Assembly (NCBI GenBank): GCA_028689775.1
Contig: JAQVCM010000002.1
Coordinates: 62,001-126,000 of the forward strand
Reading direction: 5' to 3'
Length of the DNA: 64,000 nt
Source of the DNA: Crocinitomicaceae bacterium
GTDB taxonomy: Bacteria > Bacteroidota > Bacteroidia > Flavobacteriales_D > Crocinitomicaceae
Shown here: piece by piece, positions 54,559-63,364 of the stretch
Layout: each line of letters opens with the position of its first letter
Numbering within the stretch: the stretch's first letter is position 1
Made by a program: the position numbers and the translations under genes
The notes under the pieces: model-generated
What the model saw: only the letters and a program-made list of their open reading frames with translations
What the model was told of the DNA's origin: nothing
Databases searched by the model: none

Positions 54559-55842
54559 TTAAACCGCTCTTTTCTTTTTATCGTAGAAAAGCGCAACTAA
54601 AACGGTGATTAAAAAGAAAGAAAATAATAAAAGCAATTCGAGCGCAATTTGTCCAAAACCAGCTTTTCGGAGTAAAACATCGTAATAGGCATCTAATCCC
54701 CAGTTCATTGGAGAGATTCGAGAAACAGACTGCATGATTTTTGGCATCGCAAATACAGGAACCCAAATTCCTCCGATGGCTGCTAAAATTACGACAAATG
54801 TTGCTGCAAAAGGTGCTGCTTGTTCTTGTGTTTTGGCAATTGTACCCAGTAATATTCCCAATCCAACTGCTGCTAAACCTGAAAAAAGCGTAACGATAAA
54901 AAGCATCAGAAAGGTTCCTTGTAATTCCAATTTTGGCAATCCCATGTATGGAAATAAAAACAACCCAATTAACAGCATCAACATGAATTGAAGCATGCAA
55001 ATTATTAAATACGTGATTGTTTTACCGGCGATTAAAACAAAGTGTGGAACTGGATTGGTGATCAATCTAATTTGTGTTCCCTGTCCTTTTTCCTTAACGA
55101 TGTTGATGGAAAGCGGTACGATGATGAAGAAAATAGCAAATAAAGACCAAGCAGGAACATTGTGTTGAACCGAGTTGGGTAGAATTTCCTCCTCGCTTTT
55201 CAAATCAGGTCCAATTACTTGATAGCTAATGAAATTTTCATCTTGAATTGCAAAATCAGAAATCCCTAAACTTTCTTGAAAACCTTGGTAGACTTTTTCT
55301 TTTTCAATGTTTGTAATTAATTTGTCGATGCTGTTTTTGACTGTATTTCGAAAAGAAATTTGGGATGCAGGATCGAAATAAAGTTTGACACTTCGTTCGT
55401 TGACTTCTTTCTTTTGTTCAGCTTTATTAGAATCATTGACTTCCATGCTTTGCATAATTCTTTCCACATTTCGCTGCACTTTCGAATTCAAATCCGTACT
55501 CAAATCTTGGGGTAAAATAATGGCCAATTGATATTCACCTTTAAAAACAGCTTCTCGAGCCATTTCTTCGTTGATTATTTTCCCTTTTAGCTGGCTGATG
55601 ACTTGAAAATTTCCATTTTTATTCAAATCTTCTTTTACTGTTTTGGAAATTTCACCGTGATCATTATCGACCAATAAAATTGGAATGTTTAAATCATCCA
55701 TCGACTTAAAACTAGCATCTTGAATCAAGGTAACCGTGATAATCAACATCAAAGGCATCACAAATAAAATCACCAAGCCGCCTAAATCCCTTTTAAGCAA
55801 AAGCATTTCTTTGTAAATGGTCATTGCTAATTTATAAACCAT
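54559..55842 (-). CDS. ABC-2 type transporter permease
   Basis: A 427-residue membrane protein of the ABC-2 exporter type. It has one N-terminal helix (LVILFVMPLMLIITVTL), a periplasmic domain of about 190 residues rich in charged coils, and five C-terminal helices (WSLFAIFFIIVPLSINIVKEKG, YLIICMLQFMLMLLIGLFLFP, LMLFIVTLFSGLAAVGLGILLG, GGIWVP). It overlaps the ATPase gene by 11 bp and forms a multidrug- or lipid-exporter pair with it. The substrate is unknown. Confidence 0.87.
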   Translation of the reverse strand: MVYKLAMTIYKEMLLLKRDLGGLVILFVMPLMLIITVTLIQDASFKSMDDLNIPILLVDNDHGEISKTVKEDLNKNGNFQVISQLKGKIINEEMAREAVFKGEYQLAIILPQDLSTDLNSKVQRNVERIMQSMEVNDSNKAEQKKEVNERSVKLYFDPASQISFRNTVKNSIDKLITNIEKEKVYQGFQESLGISDFAIQDENFISYQVIGPDLKSEEEILPNSVQHNVPAWSLFAIFFIIVPLSINIVKEKGQGTQIRLITNPVPHFVLIAGKTITYLIICMLQFMLMLLIGLFLFPYMGLPKLELQGTFLMLFIVTLFSGLAAVGLGILLGTIAKTQEQAAPFAATFVVILAAIGGIWVPVFAMPKIMQSVSRISPMNWGLDAYYDVLLRKAGFGQIALELLLLFSFFLITVLVALFYDKKKRAV

Positions 55843-56587
55843 CGCGAAGTGCTTTACCAGTTATTGAAACAAAAACATCCTCCAAATTGTTCGCATTTGG
55901 AACCGATTCGATTAAATGTTTGGGTGTGCCAGAAGTTAAAATTTCACCTTTATCCATGATGGTTATTTGGGTGCAAAAATCTTGTGCTTCGCTCAAATGA
56001 TGAGAAGTATAAACGATGGTTGTTCCTTGTTGATTCAAGGCTTTCAAATAATCAATGATCACATTTTTGGATTGTACATCCACGCCAACTGTTGGTTCGT
56101 CTAGAAACAACACAGAAGGTTGGTGTAAAACTCCAGCCAAGATATTCACCCTTCTTTTCATTCCACCTGAAAACGTGTGAATTTGTTTATCAGCAAACTT
56201 ATCTAATCCCACATGTTCCAAAGCTTCTTGGACTTTAGTTTTCAATTCTTTTCCTTTAATTCCGAACATACTTCCAAAATACATCAGATTTTCTTTTGCC
56301 GTTAACGTTGGATAAAGTGCATATTCTTGCGGAACTACACCAATCATTTTCTTGATATCTACCGCATTTTTTTCGTAGGAAAAGCCTTCAATGATAAATT
56401 TTCCTGAAGTAGGTTTGATCAAACCACAAAGCATCGAAATGAGCGTTGTTTTTCCAGCACCATTCGGACCTAAAAGACCAAAAATCTCATTTCTATTGAT
56501 TTCTAAAGTTAAATTTGAGACAGAAAAAGATTCAGCATTTCTGTATTTTTTACTCAAATTTTGAATGATAATTGCTTTAGAACCCAT
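55832..56587 (-). CDS. ABC transporter ATP-binding protein
   Basis: A 251-residue ABC ATPase that energises the downstream ABC-2 permease. Walker A is GPNGAGKTTLISML, the signature is HTFSGGMKRRVNI, Walker B is PSVLFLDEPTVGVD, and the H-loop is YTSHHLSEA. The sequence places it with the daunorubicin-resistance/CcmA-type exporters. The C-terminus overlaps the start of the permease, which shows co-translation. Confidence 0.92.
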   Translation of the reverse strand: MGSKAIIIQNLSKKYRNAESFSVSNLTLEINRNEIFGLLGPNGAGKTTLISMLCGLIKPTSGKFIIEGFSYEKNAVDIKKMIGVVPQEYALYPTLTAKENLMYFGSMFGIKGKELKTKVQEALEHVGLDKFADKQIHTFSGGMKRRVNILAGVLHQPSVLFLDEPTVGVDVQSKNVIIDYLKALNQQGTTIVYTSHHLSEAQDFCTQITIMDKGEILTSGTPKHLIESVPNANNLEDVFVSITGKALRDGL

Positions 56588-56857
56588 TTTTGAATGGTGT
56601 TGAGATTTCTACTTTCAAACAAAAGGTCAATGAGATGGAAAAAAACGGCTGTGTCAATCCATTGCAAGGATTATTTTCCCTTGTAAAATTAGCGGATCTG
56701 GAGACACATTTTTTTATCATTTTTCTAAATTCAATTGAAGGTACAAAGGTACGTTTCTTTTTTTCTAGAAATTGTAAAAAAACTCACAATTAAAAAACAG
56801 ATTTAGTGTGCTTATTTTTGATATACGATTGAAATATAGTATTTTAGGTTTGTAAAG

Positions 56858-58126
56858 CTACTTTTTCAAAAGCAAACGAACAGTCTGCCGATCTCTTTGT
56901 TCTAAGATTTTCTCCTTTCCTTCACTCATTTTATCAATCGTTGCTTGATCATAATGGCGAATGGTAACCAATTCTAAATCGCGGTTGAATTTCACATTAT
57001 AATTGCGTTGAAAAAGCGTCAATAAACGATCGAAATCAATTTTATCTTCATCTACCAAAAAGGAAAAACTCAACGCGGAGTTTTGCATCAAGTTGATTTT
57101 CACTTTGGTTTTAGACAACAATTCAAACACTTCACGTAAATTCTCTTCTACCATAAACGAGAAATCTTTTGGCATGATAGACATTAAAAGCTGTTTGTGT
57201 TTCACGATAAACGATGGAACTAATTCATCATAATCCATGCACGAGTGAATGATCGTTCCTTTTTCTGCTGGCGCGATGAAGGATTTTACGTATAGCGGAA
57301 TGTTCTTATTTTGAAGTGGTTTGATGGTTTTTGGATGAATGACAGATGCGCCGTAATACGACAACTCAATCGCTTCTTTGAAGGAAATTTCATCCAATTT
57401 CACCGTATCGTCAAAATATTTCGGATCGGCATTCAACATTCCTGGTACATCTTTCCAAATGGTAACGCTGTCTGCATTGGTGCAAAAAGCGAAAATTCCT
57501 GCAGAATAATCGGAACCTTCTCGTCCCAAAGTGACGGTTTTGTTTTGTGCCGAACTTCCGATGAAACCTTGCGTAATGACAATGTTTTTCTTTTCAAAAA
57601 CAGGAATTAATGCTGATTCAATCGCCGTTTGAGTTCTGGTCCAATCCACAGTTCCATCGCGATAACTGTCATCCGTGCAAATCAATTTTCGAGCATCTGC
57701 CCAAGCAATAGAATAGTTCTCTTTTTCAAGAAACGCGTGAACAATTTTGGTGCTCAACAATTCTCCTAATGAAACAATTTGATCGTATTCCATACTGAAA
57801 TCGCTTGAAGGAATTTCTTCTTTTCTTTGCAGTAAGTCTTTAAATAACTGTTTGATTTCAGTGAAAATAGAAGTAGTTCTGTCTTCAAACAAATCGTCTG
57901 CTATTTGCAAGTGGTATTTTTCTGCTTCGTGAATGGCGGTTTCAAAAGCTTTAAACTCTTTATTCCAAAAGGCATTGATCACCGTTTCTAATAAATTGGT
58001 TGTTTTTCCCATCGCAGAAATCACCACAAGCAATTGTTCTTTTGGGAACAAATTCAGAATTTTTGCAACATTTCTCACTGCGCTTGCATCTTTGACCGAA
58101 GCGCCTCCAAATTTAAAAACCAGCAT
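56858..58126 (-). CDS. Aspartate kinase
   Basis: Monofunctional aspartokinase, the first step toward Lys, Met and Thr. KFGGASVKDASAV starts at residue 4, and the substrate segment TLGREGSDYSAG lies near 202. The C-terminal region (about 300-422) resembles ACT domains that bind feedback inhibitors (MSIMPKDFSFMVEENL, KINLMQNSALSFSF). No homoserine dehydrogenase is fused. Which paralogue (lysC or thrA-like) it represents cannot be told. It stands 36 bp downstream of the 58163 gene. Confidence 0.93.
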   Translation of the reverse strand: MLVFKFGGASVKDASAVRNVAKILNLFPKEQLLVVISAMGKTTNLLETVINAFWNKEFKAFETAIHEAEKYHLQIADDLFEDRTTSIFTEIKQLFKDLLQRKEEIPSSDFSMEYDQIVSLGELLSTKIVHAFLEKENYSIAWADARKLICTDDSYRDGTVDWTRTQTAIESALIPVFEKKNIVITQGFIGSSAQNKTVTLGREGSDYSAGIFAFCTNADSVTIWKDVPGMLNADPKYFDDTVKLDEISFKEAIELSYYGASVIHPKTIKPLQNKNIPLYVKSFIAPAEKGTIIHSCMDYDELVPSFIVKHKQLLMSIMPKDFSFMVEENLREVFELLSKTKVKINLMQNSALSFSFLVDEDKIDFDRLLTLFQRNYNVKFNRDLELVTIRHYDQATIDKMSEGKEKILEQRDRQTVRLLLKK

Positions 58127-58162
58127 TTTAATATATTTTTGCGAAGTTAAACTTTCTCGAAA

Positions 58163-58801
58163 TTAATTCATTTGTTGTTGAATATTTTCCCACAATTTCC
58201 AAAGAAAAATCGGGATAAATAAGGCTATTGAAATCCAGGTAATCCATTTTCCGTGTTCACGGTCGCCTGCTGAGAAACGATGAACGTGTTCGCCATTTGG
58301 CAAAGTTTTCGTTCCTTTCCAGATGCTGTAACCGATAAATATGCCAGGCAAAGCTCCAATAAGAATCAACGCATAGCCAATGATAATCCAGCTTTTCTGA
58401 CTTTCTTCTGGTTGCCTGAGTTCTGAAATTCGCTTGGAATTGAGAGAATTTATTTCCTCTTCATCTACCACGATTCCTCGTTCTAGCAGAATTGTTTGTG
58501 CAAATTGATAATCAAACAAACTCCACTCGTCTTTTTTCTCGATGAGCTCTTGCAATTCAGCATCGCTAAAATCATATAAATAATAGTCTTTTGGAGCTTG
58601 AGAAACGAATAAGCTGTTTACCAATCGCACGTTTAAAGGTGAAATCAGCACACTAATTTCTGGCGTAAAAACGAAAGAAGGATTGAATGCACCAGACGAA
58701 GATTCCACTTTGTAATCGATGGAATTCTCTTTGAGTAAATCCACTAAATCTTCCGCTTCTTCTTGATTGGTAAAAGATTGATATACGACGAAATCCTCCA
58801 T
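58163..58801 (-). CDS. Membrane protein with DUF2007-like N-terminus
   Basis: A 212-residue protein. The N-terminal ~75 residues (FVVYQSFTNQEEAEDLVDLL, VLISPLNVRLVNSLFV) resemble DUF2007, a small signal-transducing-type domain. The C-terminal part has two membrane helices (WIIIGYALILIGALPGIFIGY, KWITWISIALFIPIFLWKLW). Downstream of rnr by 33 bp on the same strand. Function unknown. Confidence 0.65.
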   Translation of the reverse strand: MEDFVVYQSFTNQEEAEDLVDLLKENSIDYKVESSSGAFNPSFVFTPEISVLISPLNVRLVNSLFVSQAPKDYYLYDFSDAELQELIEKKDEWSLFDYQFAQTILLERGIVVDEEEINSLNSKRISELRQPEESQKSWIIIGYALILIGALPGIFIGYSIWKGTKTLPNGEHVHRFSAGDREHGKWITWISIALFIPIFLWKLWENIQQQMN

Positions 58802-58834
58802 AATTTATAGCTTTAGAATAAATTGGTAAATCTT

Positions 58835-60979
58835 TTATTTTTCAATCAATTCCAAGTTGATTTGCCTTTTTCTGGTGTCAACTTCCAATACTTTCACGCG
58901 AACTGGATCACCGAAATTGTATTCTTGTTTGGTTTTTGCTCCAACAACACTGAATTTTTCTGAATCAAAGAACCAACGATCGCCTGGAATATCAATCAAG
59001 GGGATCATTCCTTCACATTGGTTGTCGTTCATTTTGACGAAGATACCGAAATCAGCAATTCCAGAAATCGTTCCTTCAAATTCTTCACCCAAATAGTCTT
59101 GCATAAACAAGGATTGGAAGTACTTGGTGGACTCGCGTTCTGCTTCCACTGCTTTACGTTCGTTGCGTGAAATCCGTTTCGCAATGTCATCCAGTTTACT
59201 TCCGTATTTGTGTTGATGTCCGCTTAATTCATCAAATAAGATGCGGTGAACCATCAAATCTGCATAACGGCGAATGGGTGATGTAAAGTGCGTATAATAG
59301 GTAAATGCCAAGCCGTAGTGACCGATGTTATCCGTTTCGTAAGTCGCTTTTGACATCGAACGAATCGCCATCGTTTGGATCAATGAATATTCATTGGTCA
59401 GTTTAATATCCGCCAACAAAGCATTAATTGCTTTTGAAATATCTTCCGGTCCTTTGTAATTTAATTCATGGTGAAACTTGCTGATGAACAATTTGAAAAG
59501 TGCTATTTTCTCTGTATCTGGTTTGTCGTGACAACGGTAAATAAATGGAATTGGATCTTTATTTCCTTTCGGTTTACCGATTTTCGTTGCCACTTGTTTG
59601 TTGGCAAGCAACATGAATTCTTCTACCAATTTATGTGCATCTTTCGATGTTTTCAAAATCACGTTGATCGGATTTCCGTTCTCGTCCAATTCAAAACGCA
59701 TTTCTTCTGATTCGATGTTCAACGCTCCATTTTTCAAACGTTTCTTGCGATACATCTTTGCGATTGTATCTAAGAAAAGGATCTCTTTTTTGTATGGACC
59801 TTCAGCACCTTCAATGATTTCTTGCGCTTCTTCGTAACTAAAACGATGATTGGAATTGATGACGGTTTTACCAAACCATTCATTCAAAATCTTTCCTTTG
59901 TCGTCCATTTCAAAAACCGCTGAAAAACTGAATTTGTCTTCGTTTGGTCGCAATGAACACGCCATGTTGGATAATTGTTCAGGCAACATGGGAATCACGC
60001 GATCCACCAAATAAACGGAGTTGGAACGCTTCAAAGCTTCTTCATCTAGAGCAGAACCTGGCTGAACGTAATGACTTACATCGGCGATGTGCACGCCAAT
60101 TTCAACATTTCCATTCTCCAACCATTGCAATGAAATCGCATCATCAAAATCTTTTGCATCAACTGGGTCGATGGTTAACGTAGTAATGTTTCTGAAATCT
60201 CGGCGTTTTTTCACTTCTTCTGGATCTAAATCCATCGTTACTTTTTCAGCTTCAGCGATCACTTCCTGCGGGAAATTAATCTCAAGTCCTTGGTTGACCA
60301 AGATTCCAATCATTTCTGTATCGTTGGTTCCGTGTGAACCTAAAACTTCCACCACTTCACCAAATGGACTTTGAGAAGATTTCGGCCACGCTGTGATTCG
60401 CACCAAAACTTTGTCTTTGTCTTTTGCGCCGTTCATTTTTTCTTTCGGCACATAAATATCGATTCCATTTCGCTGATTATCTGGAACGAAAAAAGCAAAT
60501 TTTGCTTTCACATCCAAGGTTCCAACAAATTGAGTACGTTCTCTTTGTAAAATCTCAATCACTTGACCTTCTGTTTTGGTCGCTGTTTTCTTGGTGATGC
60601 TTACGCGAACACGGTCGCCATTTAACGCGTGATTCAAATGTTGCGGTGCAACAAAAATATCAGATTCATTTTTATCTGTCAATACAAATCCAGCACCACG
60701 CTGCGTCAGTTGAATTTCTCCTTCGACAGTTTTGGTGTTGGAATCCACTTTAAATGTTCCGTGACTCGTTTCTTTTAGGAAACCAGAAGCAGTTAATTCT
60801 TTTAAAACATTGTAGGTTTGTTTGCGAAGTTCACTTTCTCTAATGTCAACAGCGCGACAAATTTCTTTTAGGCTCAAGTCGGCATCAGGAGATTGATCAA
60901 ATAACCTGCGAATCGAATGCATCAAGCTACCTTTAAACTTACTAGATCTTTTTGTATTTCCTTTTCCTTTCTTTGACAT
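58835..60979 (-). CDS. rnr: Ribonuclease R
   Basis: A processive 3'-5' exoribonuclease that degrades structured RNA. In order: an N-terminal winged-helix region (about 18-75), OB-fold cold-shock domains (about 80-220), the RNB catalytic domain with TIDPVDAKDFDDAISL (aspartates coordinating metal, about 270-285) and HFTSPIRRYADLMVHR, and a C-terminal S1 domain (EFEGTISGIADFGIFVKM to the end). 714 aa is typical. Confidence 0.95.
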   Translation of the reverse strand: MSKKGKGNTKRSSKFKGSLMHSIRRLFDQSPDADLSLKEICRAVDIRESELRKQTYNVLKELTASGFLKETSHGTFKVDSNTKTVEGEIQLTQRGAGFVLTDKNESDIFVAPQHLNHALNGDRVRVSITKKTATKTEGQVIEILQRERTQFVGTLDVKAKFAFFVPDNQRNGIDIYVPKEKMNGAKDKDKVLVRITAWPKSSQSPFGEVVEVLGSHGTNDTEMIGILVNQGLEINFPQEVIAEAEKVTMDLDPEEVKKRRDFRNITTLTIDPVDAKDFDDAISLQWLENGNVEIGVHIADVSHYVQPGSALDEEALKRSNSVYLVDRVIPMLPEQLSNMACSLRPNEDKFSFSAVFEMDDKGKILNEWFGKTVINSNHRFSYEEAQEIIEGAEGPYKKEILFLDTIAKMYRKKRLKNGALNIESEEMRFELDENGNPINVILKTSKDAHKLVEEFMLLANKQVATKIGKPKGNKDPIPFIYRCHDKPDTEKIALFKLFISKFHHELNYKGPEDISKAINALLADIKLTNEYSLIQTMAIRSMSKATYETDNIGHYGLAFTYYTHFTSPIRRYADLMVHRILFDELSGHQHKYGSKLDDIAKRISRNERKAVEAERESTKYFQSLFMQDYLGEEFEGTISGIADFGIFVKMNDNQCEGMIPLIDIPGDRWFFDSEKFSVVGAKTKQEYNFGDPVRVKVLEVDTRKRQINLELIEK

Positions 60980-61040
60980 GTTCTTGCTATATGTTTGGCT
61001 AAATTACAATAAATTAAGGCTTTTATGTGTTCTTTTGTCT

Positions 61041-61048
61041 TAACTTTG
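61041..61048 (+). promoter_or_regulatory. -7 promoter element of the ferritin gene
   Basis: TAACTTTG, an exact TAnnTTTG match 15 nt before the ATG at 61064. No TTG lies at the proper -33 distance. Confidence 0.5.
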
Positions 61049-61063
61049 TGAAAAATTTTGATT

Positions 61064-61576
61064 ATGAATAAACGTATTGAAGCCGCATTGAATGACCAAA
61101 TTGTTAAAGAGAGTTCATCTTCTCAATTTTATTTATCCATGGCGTCTTGGTCAGAAAACCAAGGATTAAATGGAACCGCTAAATTCCTTTATGAGCAAGC
61201 TGATGAAGAACGCATGCACATGTTGAAATTGGTTCGTTTCATTAACGAACGTGGAGGAGTTGCTGTAATTCCATCGATTGAAAAACCACCCATTGAATTT
61301 AGTTCCTTGGAAAATGTTTTCAATTCTCTTTTAGAGCACGAATTGATGGTTACTGCAAGTATCAACAATTTGGTTGACATTTGTTTGCAAGAAAAAGATT
61401 ACACCACGCATAATTTTGTTCAATGGTATGTTTCTGAGCAATTAGAAGAAGAAGCGCAAGCGCGTACTATTTTGGATAAATTACGCTTAATTGATGGCGA
61501 TAAAGGAGGTTTGTATATGTTTGACAGAGATTTGGAAAGAGCAAACATCCAACCAAATGTAAATGCTGCAAACTAA
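61064..61576 (+). CDS. ftnA: Ferritin
   Basis: A bacterial non-heme ferritin, 170 aa from the ATG at 61064 (the upstream in-frame TTG at 61058 is less likely). Ferroxidase-centre residues are visible: E17 (LNDQIVKESSSSQFYLSMASW region), E50 and H53 in YEQADEERMHMLK, and E94/E127/Q130-like residues in LLEHELMV and FVQWYVSEQLEEEAQA. It stores iron in a 24-mer. It is followed after 6 bp by maf, suggesting one transcript. Confidence 0.92.
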   Translation: MNKRIEAALNDQIVKESSSSQFYLSMASWSENQGLNGTAKFLYEQADEERMHMLKLVRFINERGGVAVIPSIEKPPIEFSSLENVFNSLLEHELMVTASINNLVDICLQEKDYTTHNFVQWYVSEQLEEEAQARTILDKLRLIDGDKGGLYMFDRDLERANIQPNVNAAN

Positions 61577-61582
61577 GATTTT

Positions 61583-62164
61583 ATGTTGGATTTAGGAATA
61601 AATTCTATCATTTTAGGTTCTAAATCGCCGCGTAGAAGAGAATTGTTATCGGGTCTCGGAATTCAATTTGAAATCCGGACCCTTGATACGAATGAAGATT
61701 ACCCCGATTCACTCAACAATCGGGAAGTACCTCGTTTTTTAGCAAAACTGAAAGCGGAAGCTTTGTTGGACAGTTTAAAATCCAATGAGATTTTGATTAC
61801 TTCTGATACCATCGTTTTGTTAGAAAATGAAATTCTGGGTAAACCAAAAGATGCACAACATGCATTTGAAATGTTGCGTAAACTCTCTGGAAAATTTCAC
61901 GAAGTGATTACGGGTGTTCATTTGCTGAGCAAAGAAAAATCGAAAAGTTTTCAAGTGGTGACTAACGTTTATTTCAAAGAATTATCAGATTCTCAAATTA
62001 ACTATTACATCGAAAATTACAAACCATTTGACAAAGCCGGAGGTTATGGAATTCAAGAATGGATTGGATATGTTGGAATTTCGAAAATCGAAGGTTCGTA
62101 TTTTAATGTGGTTGGATTACCGGTTTCGGAGTTGTATGAGGAGTTGAAAGTGTTTGTTATTTAA
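61583..62164 (+). CDS. maf: Maf-family nucleotide pyrophosphatase
   Basis: A house-cleaning dTTP/UTP-type pyrophosphatase of the Maf family, 193 aa. The signature SKSPRRRELLSGLG is at residues 13-26, ITSDTIV is the metal-binding Asp segment, LGKPKDAQHAFEMLRKLSGK follows, and the C-terminal EWIGYVGISKIEGSYFNVVGLPV is complete. It lies 6 bp after ferritin, probably co-transcribed. Confidence 0.93.
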   Translation: MLDLGINSIILGSKSPRRRELLSGLGIQFEIRTLDTNEDYPDSLNNREVPRFLAKLKAEALLDSLKSNEILITSDTIVLLENEILGKPKDAQHAFEMLRKLSGKFHEVITGVHLLSKEKSKSFQVVTNVYFKELSDSQINYYIENYKPFDKAGGYGIQEWIGYVGISKIEGSYFNVVGLPVSELYEELKVFVI

Positions 62165-62323
62165 AAGTAAGTCTTTCGTTAAAGTTTATGTAATCTGTAA
62201 TTACTTGGTAAATAATTAACTGACTTGTTATTGTAATGCTTATATTGGTGACATATATTGTGAAAATGTAATGTTATTCATTGTCAGAATTATACAGATT
62301 AGATAACCTAGGCAAGATTAGTT

Positions 62324-63364
62324 ATGAAAAAGACAATTATTTTATTATTGCTATTGATGTCGTACTTTGATGGTCAGTCACAAATTGTACATTCTTCTGC
62401 AGACTACAAAAAACTTCTAGAACATCCTGAAGAGATTACGGAAATAAATTTCTGGCTGACTCCTTACGAAAGAGATCATTTTGATTTTGAGAGTATTGAT
62501 TTTAAAGTCTTTCCTAAACTTTATAACATTGAGATCGATGTTCATTCTAACCATCCTAATGTAACTTCTATCGAAGATTCTTTAGCAGAATACATACTTT
62601 TAAAAAAAATTGGGGAGAATAAAAACATCACCGAATTGTCTTTTAACACTCCATTTAAGCATGATTTTTCGACGATCGACCACATTTACATGCTTAGTAT
62701 CAGCAATCACCATCCTTATCTGAATGATGCGTACTTATCCTTTGATTCCATCCGGATTCTCAATATAGCATATGAAATCAATAAGGCATATGAAGATGAA
62801 TATGAAATTCCTACTAATTCTCCCATTTTTCACCTCAAAAATGTAGAATCGGTAAATATTTTCACGAGACTTGACCAGCAATCGTCGAAAGATTTCCCAC
62901 TGTCTTCTTTGGCAAATTTGACGACCTTACGAGAGATTTTTATTGAAGATACTGAAGGAAAAATAGAAATTCCCAACTCTTGGAATAAACTAAAAGAATT
63001 AAGAGATATTAAAATACATTGTACTGTCGCTGAAATACCTGAATGTATATGTGAACTTCCTTACTTTTATAGATTGGACATTAGTGGATCAGAGATCTTT
63101 CCAAGCATACCAAACAACTGTTTATTAAACAAAGAATTTCTCGATTTACACGTCTATATTTCTTCTAATTTATCTTCCGGTCCCTCTCCTAAAGAAAGCA
63201 GAAAACTGAATCAATATTACAAGGAAAAGATAAGAAACATTCCTGTCGACAACTATGAATATAATGGAAAAGTATGGTATAAAGATCAAAGTTTTAGAAT
63301 TCAATACTTGAACGAATCCGATTTAGAAAAAGTAATAAAACGTAATTATGGAAGTAGATATTAA
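62324..63364 (+). CDS. Exported hypothetical protein with LRR-like pattern
   Basis: 346 aa with a signal peptide (MKKTIILLLLLMSYFDGQS). The body shows recurring leucine/asparagine patterns like irregular leucine-rich repeats (SLANLTTLREIFIEDTEG, SWNKLKELRDIKIH, ICELPYFYRLDISGSEI). Function unknown. The last 17 bp overlap the start of a second, similar gene, so the two are tandem paralogues in one operon. Confidence 0.65.
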   Translation: MKKTIILLLLLMSYFDGQSQIVHSSADYKKLLEHPEEITEINFWLTPYERDHFDFESIDFKVFPKLYNIEIDVHSNHPNVTSIEDSLAEYILLKKIGENKNITELSFNTPFKHDFSTIDHIYMLSISNHHPYLNDAYLSFDSIRILNIAYEINKAYEDEYEIPTNSPIFHLKNVESVNIFTRLDQQSSKDFPLSSLANLTTLREIFIEDTEGKIEIPNSWNKLKELRDIKIHCTVAEIPECICELPYFYRLDISGSEIFPSIPNNCLLNKEFLDLHVYISSNLSSGPSPKESRKLNQYYKEKIRNIPVDNYEYNGKVWYKDQSFRIQYLNESDLEKVIKRNYGSRY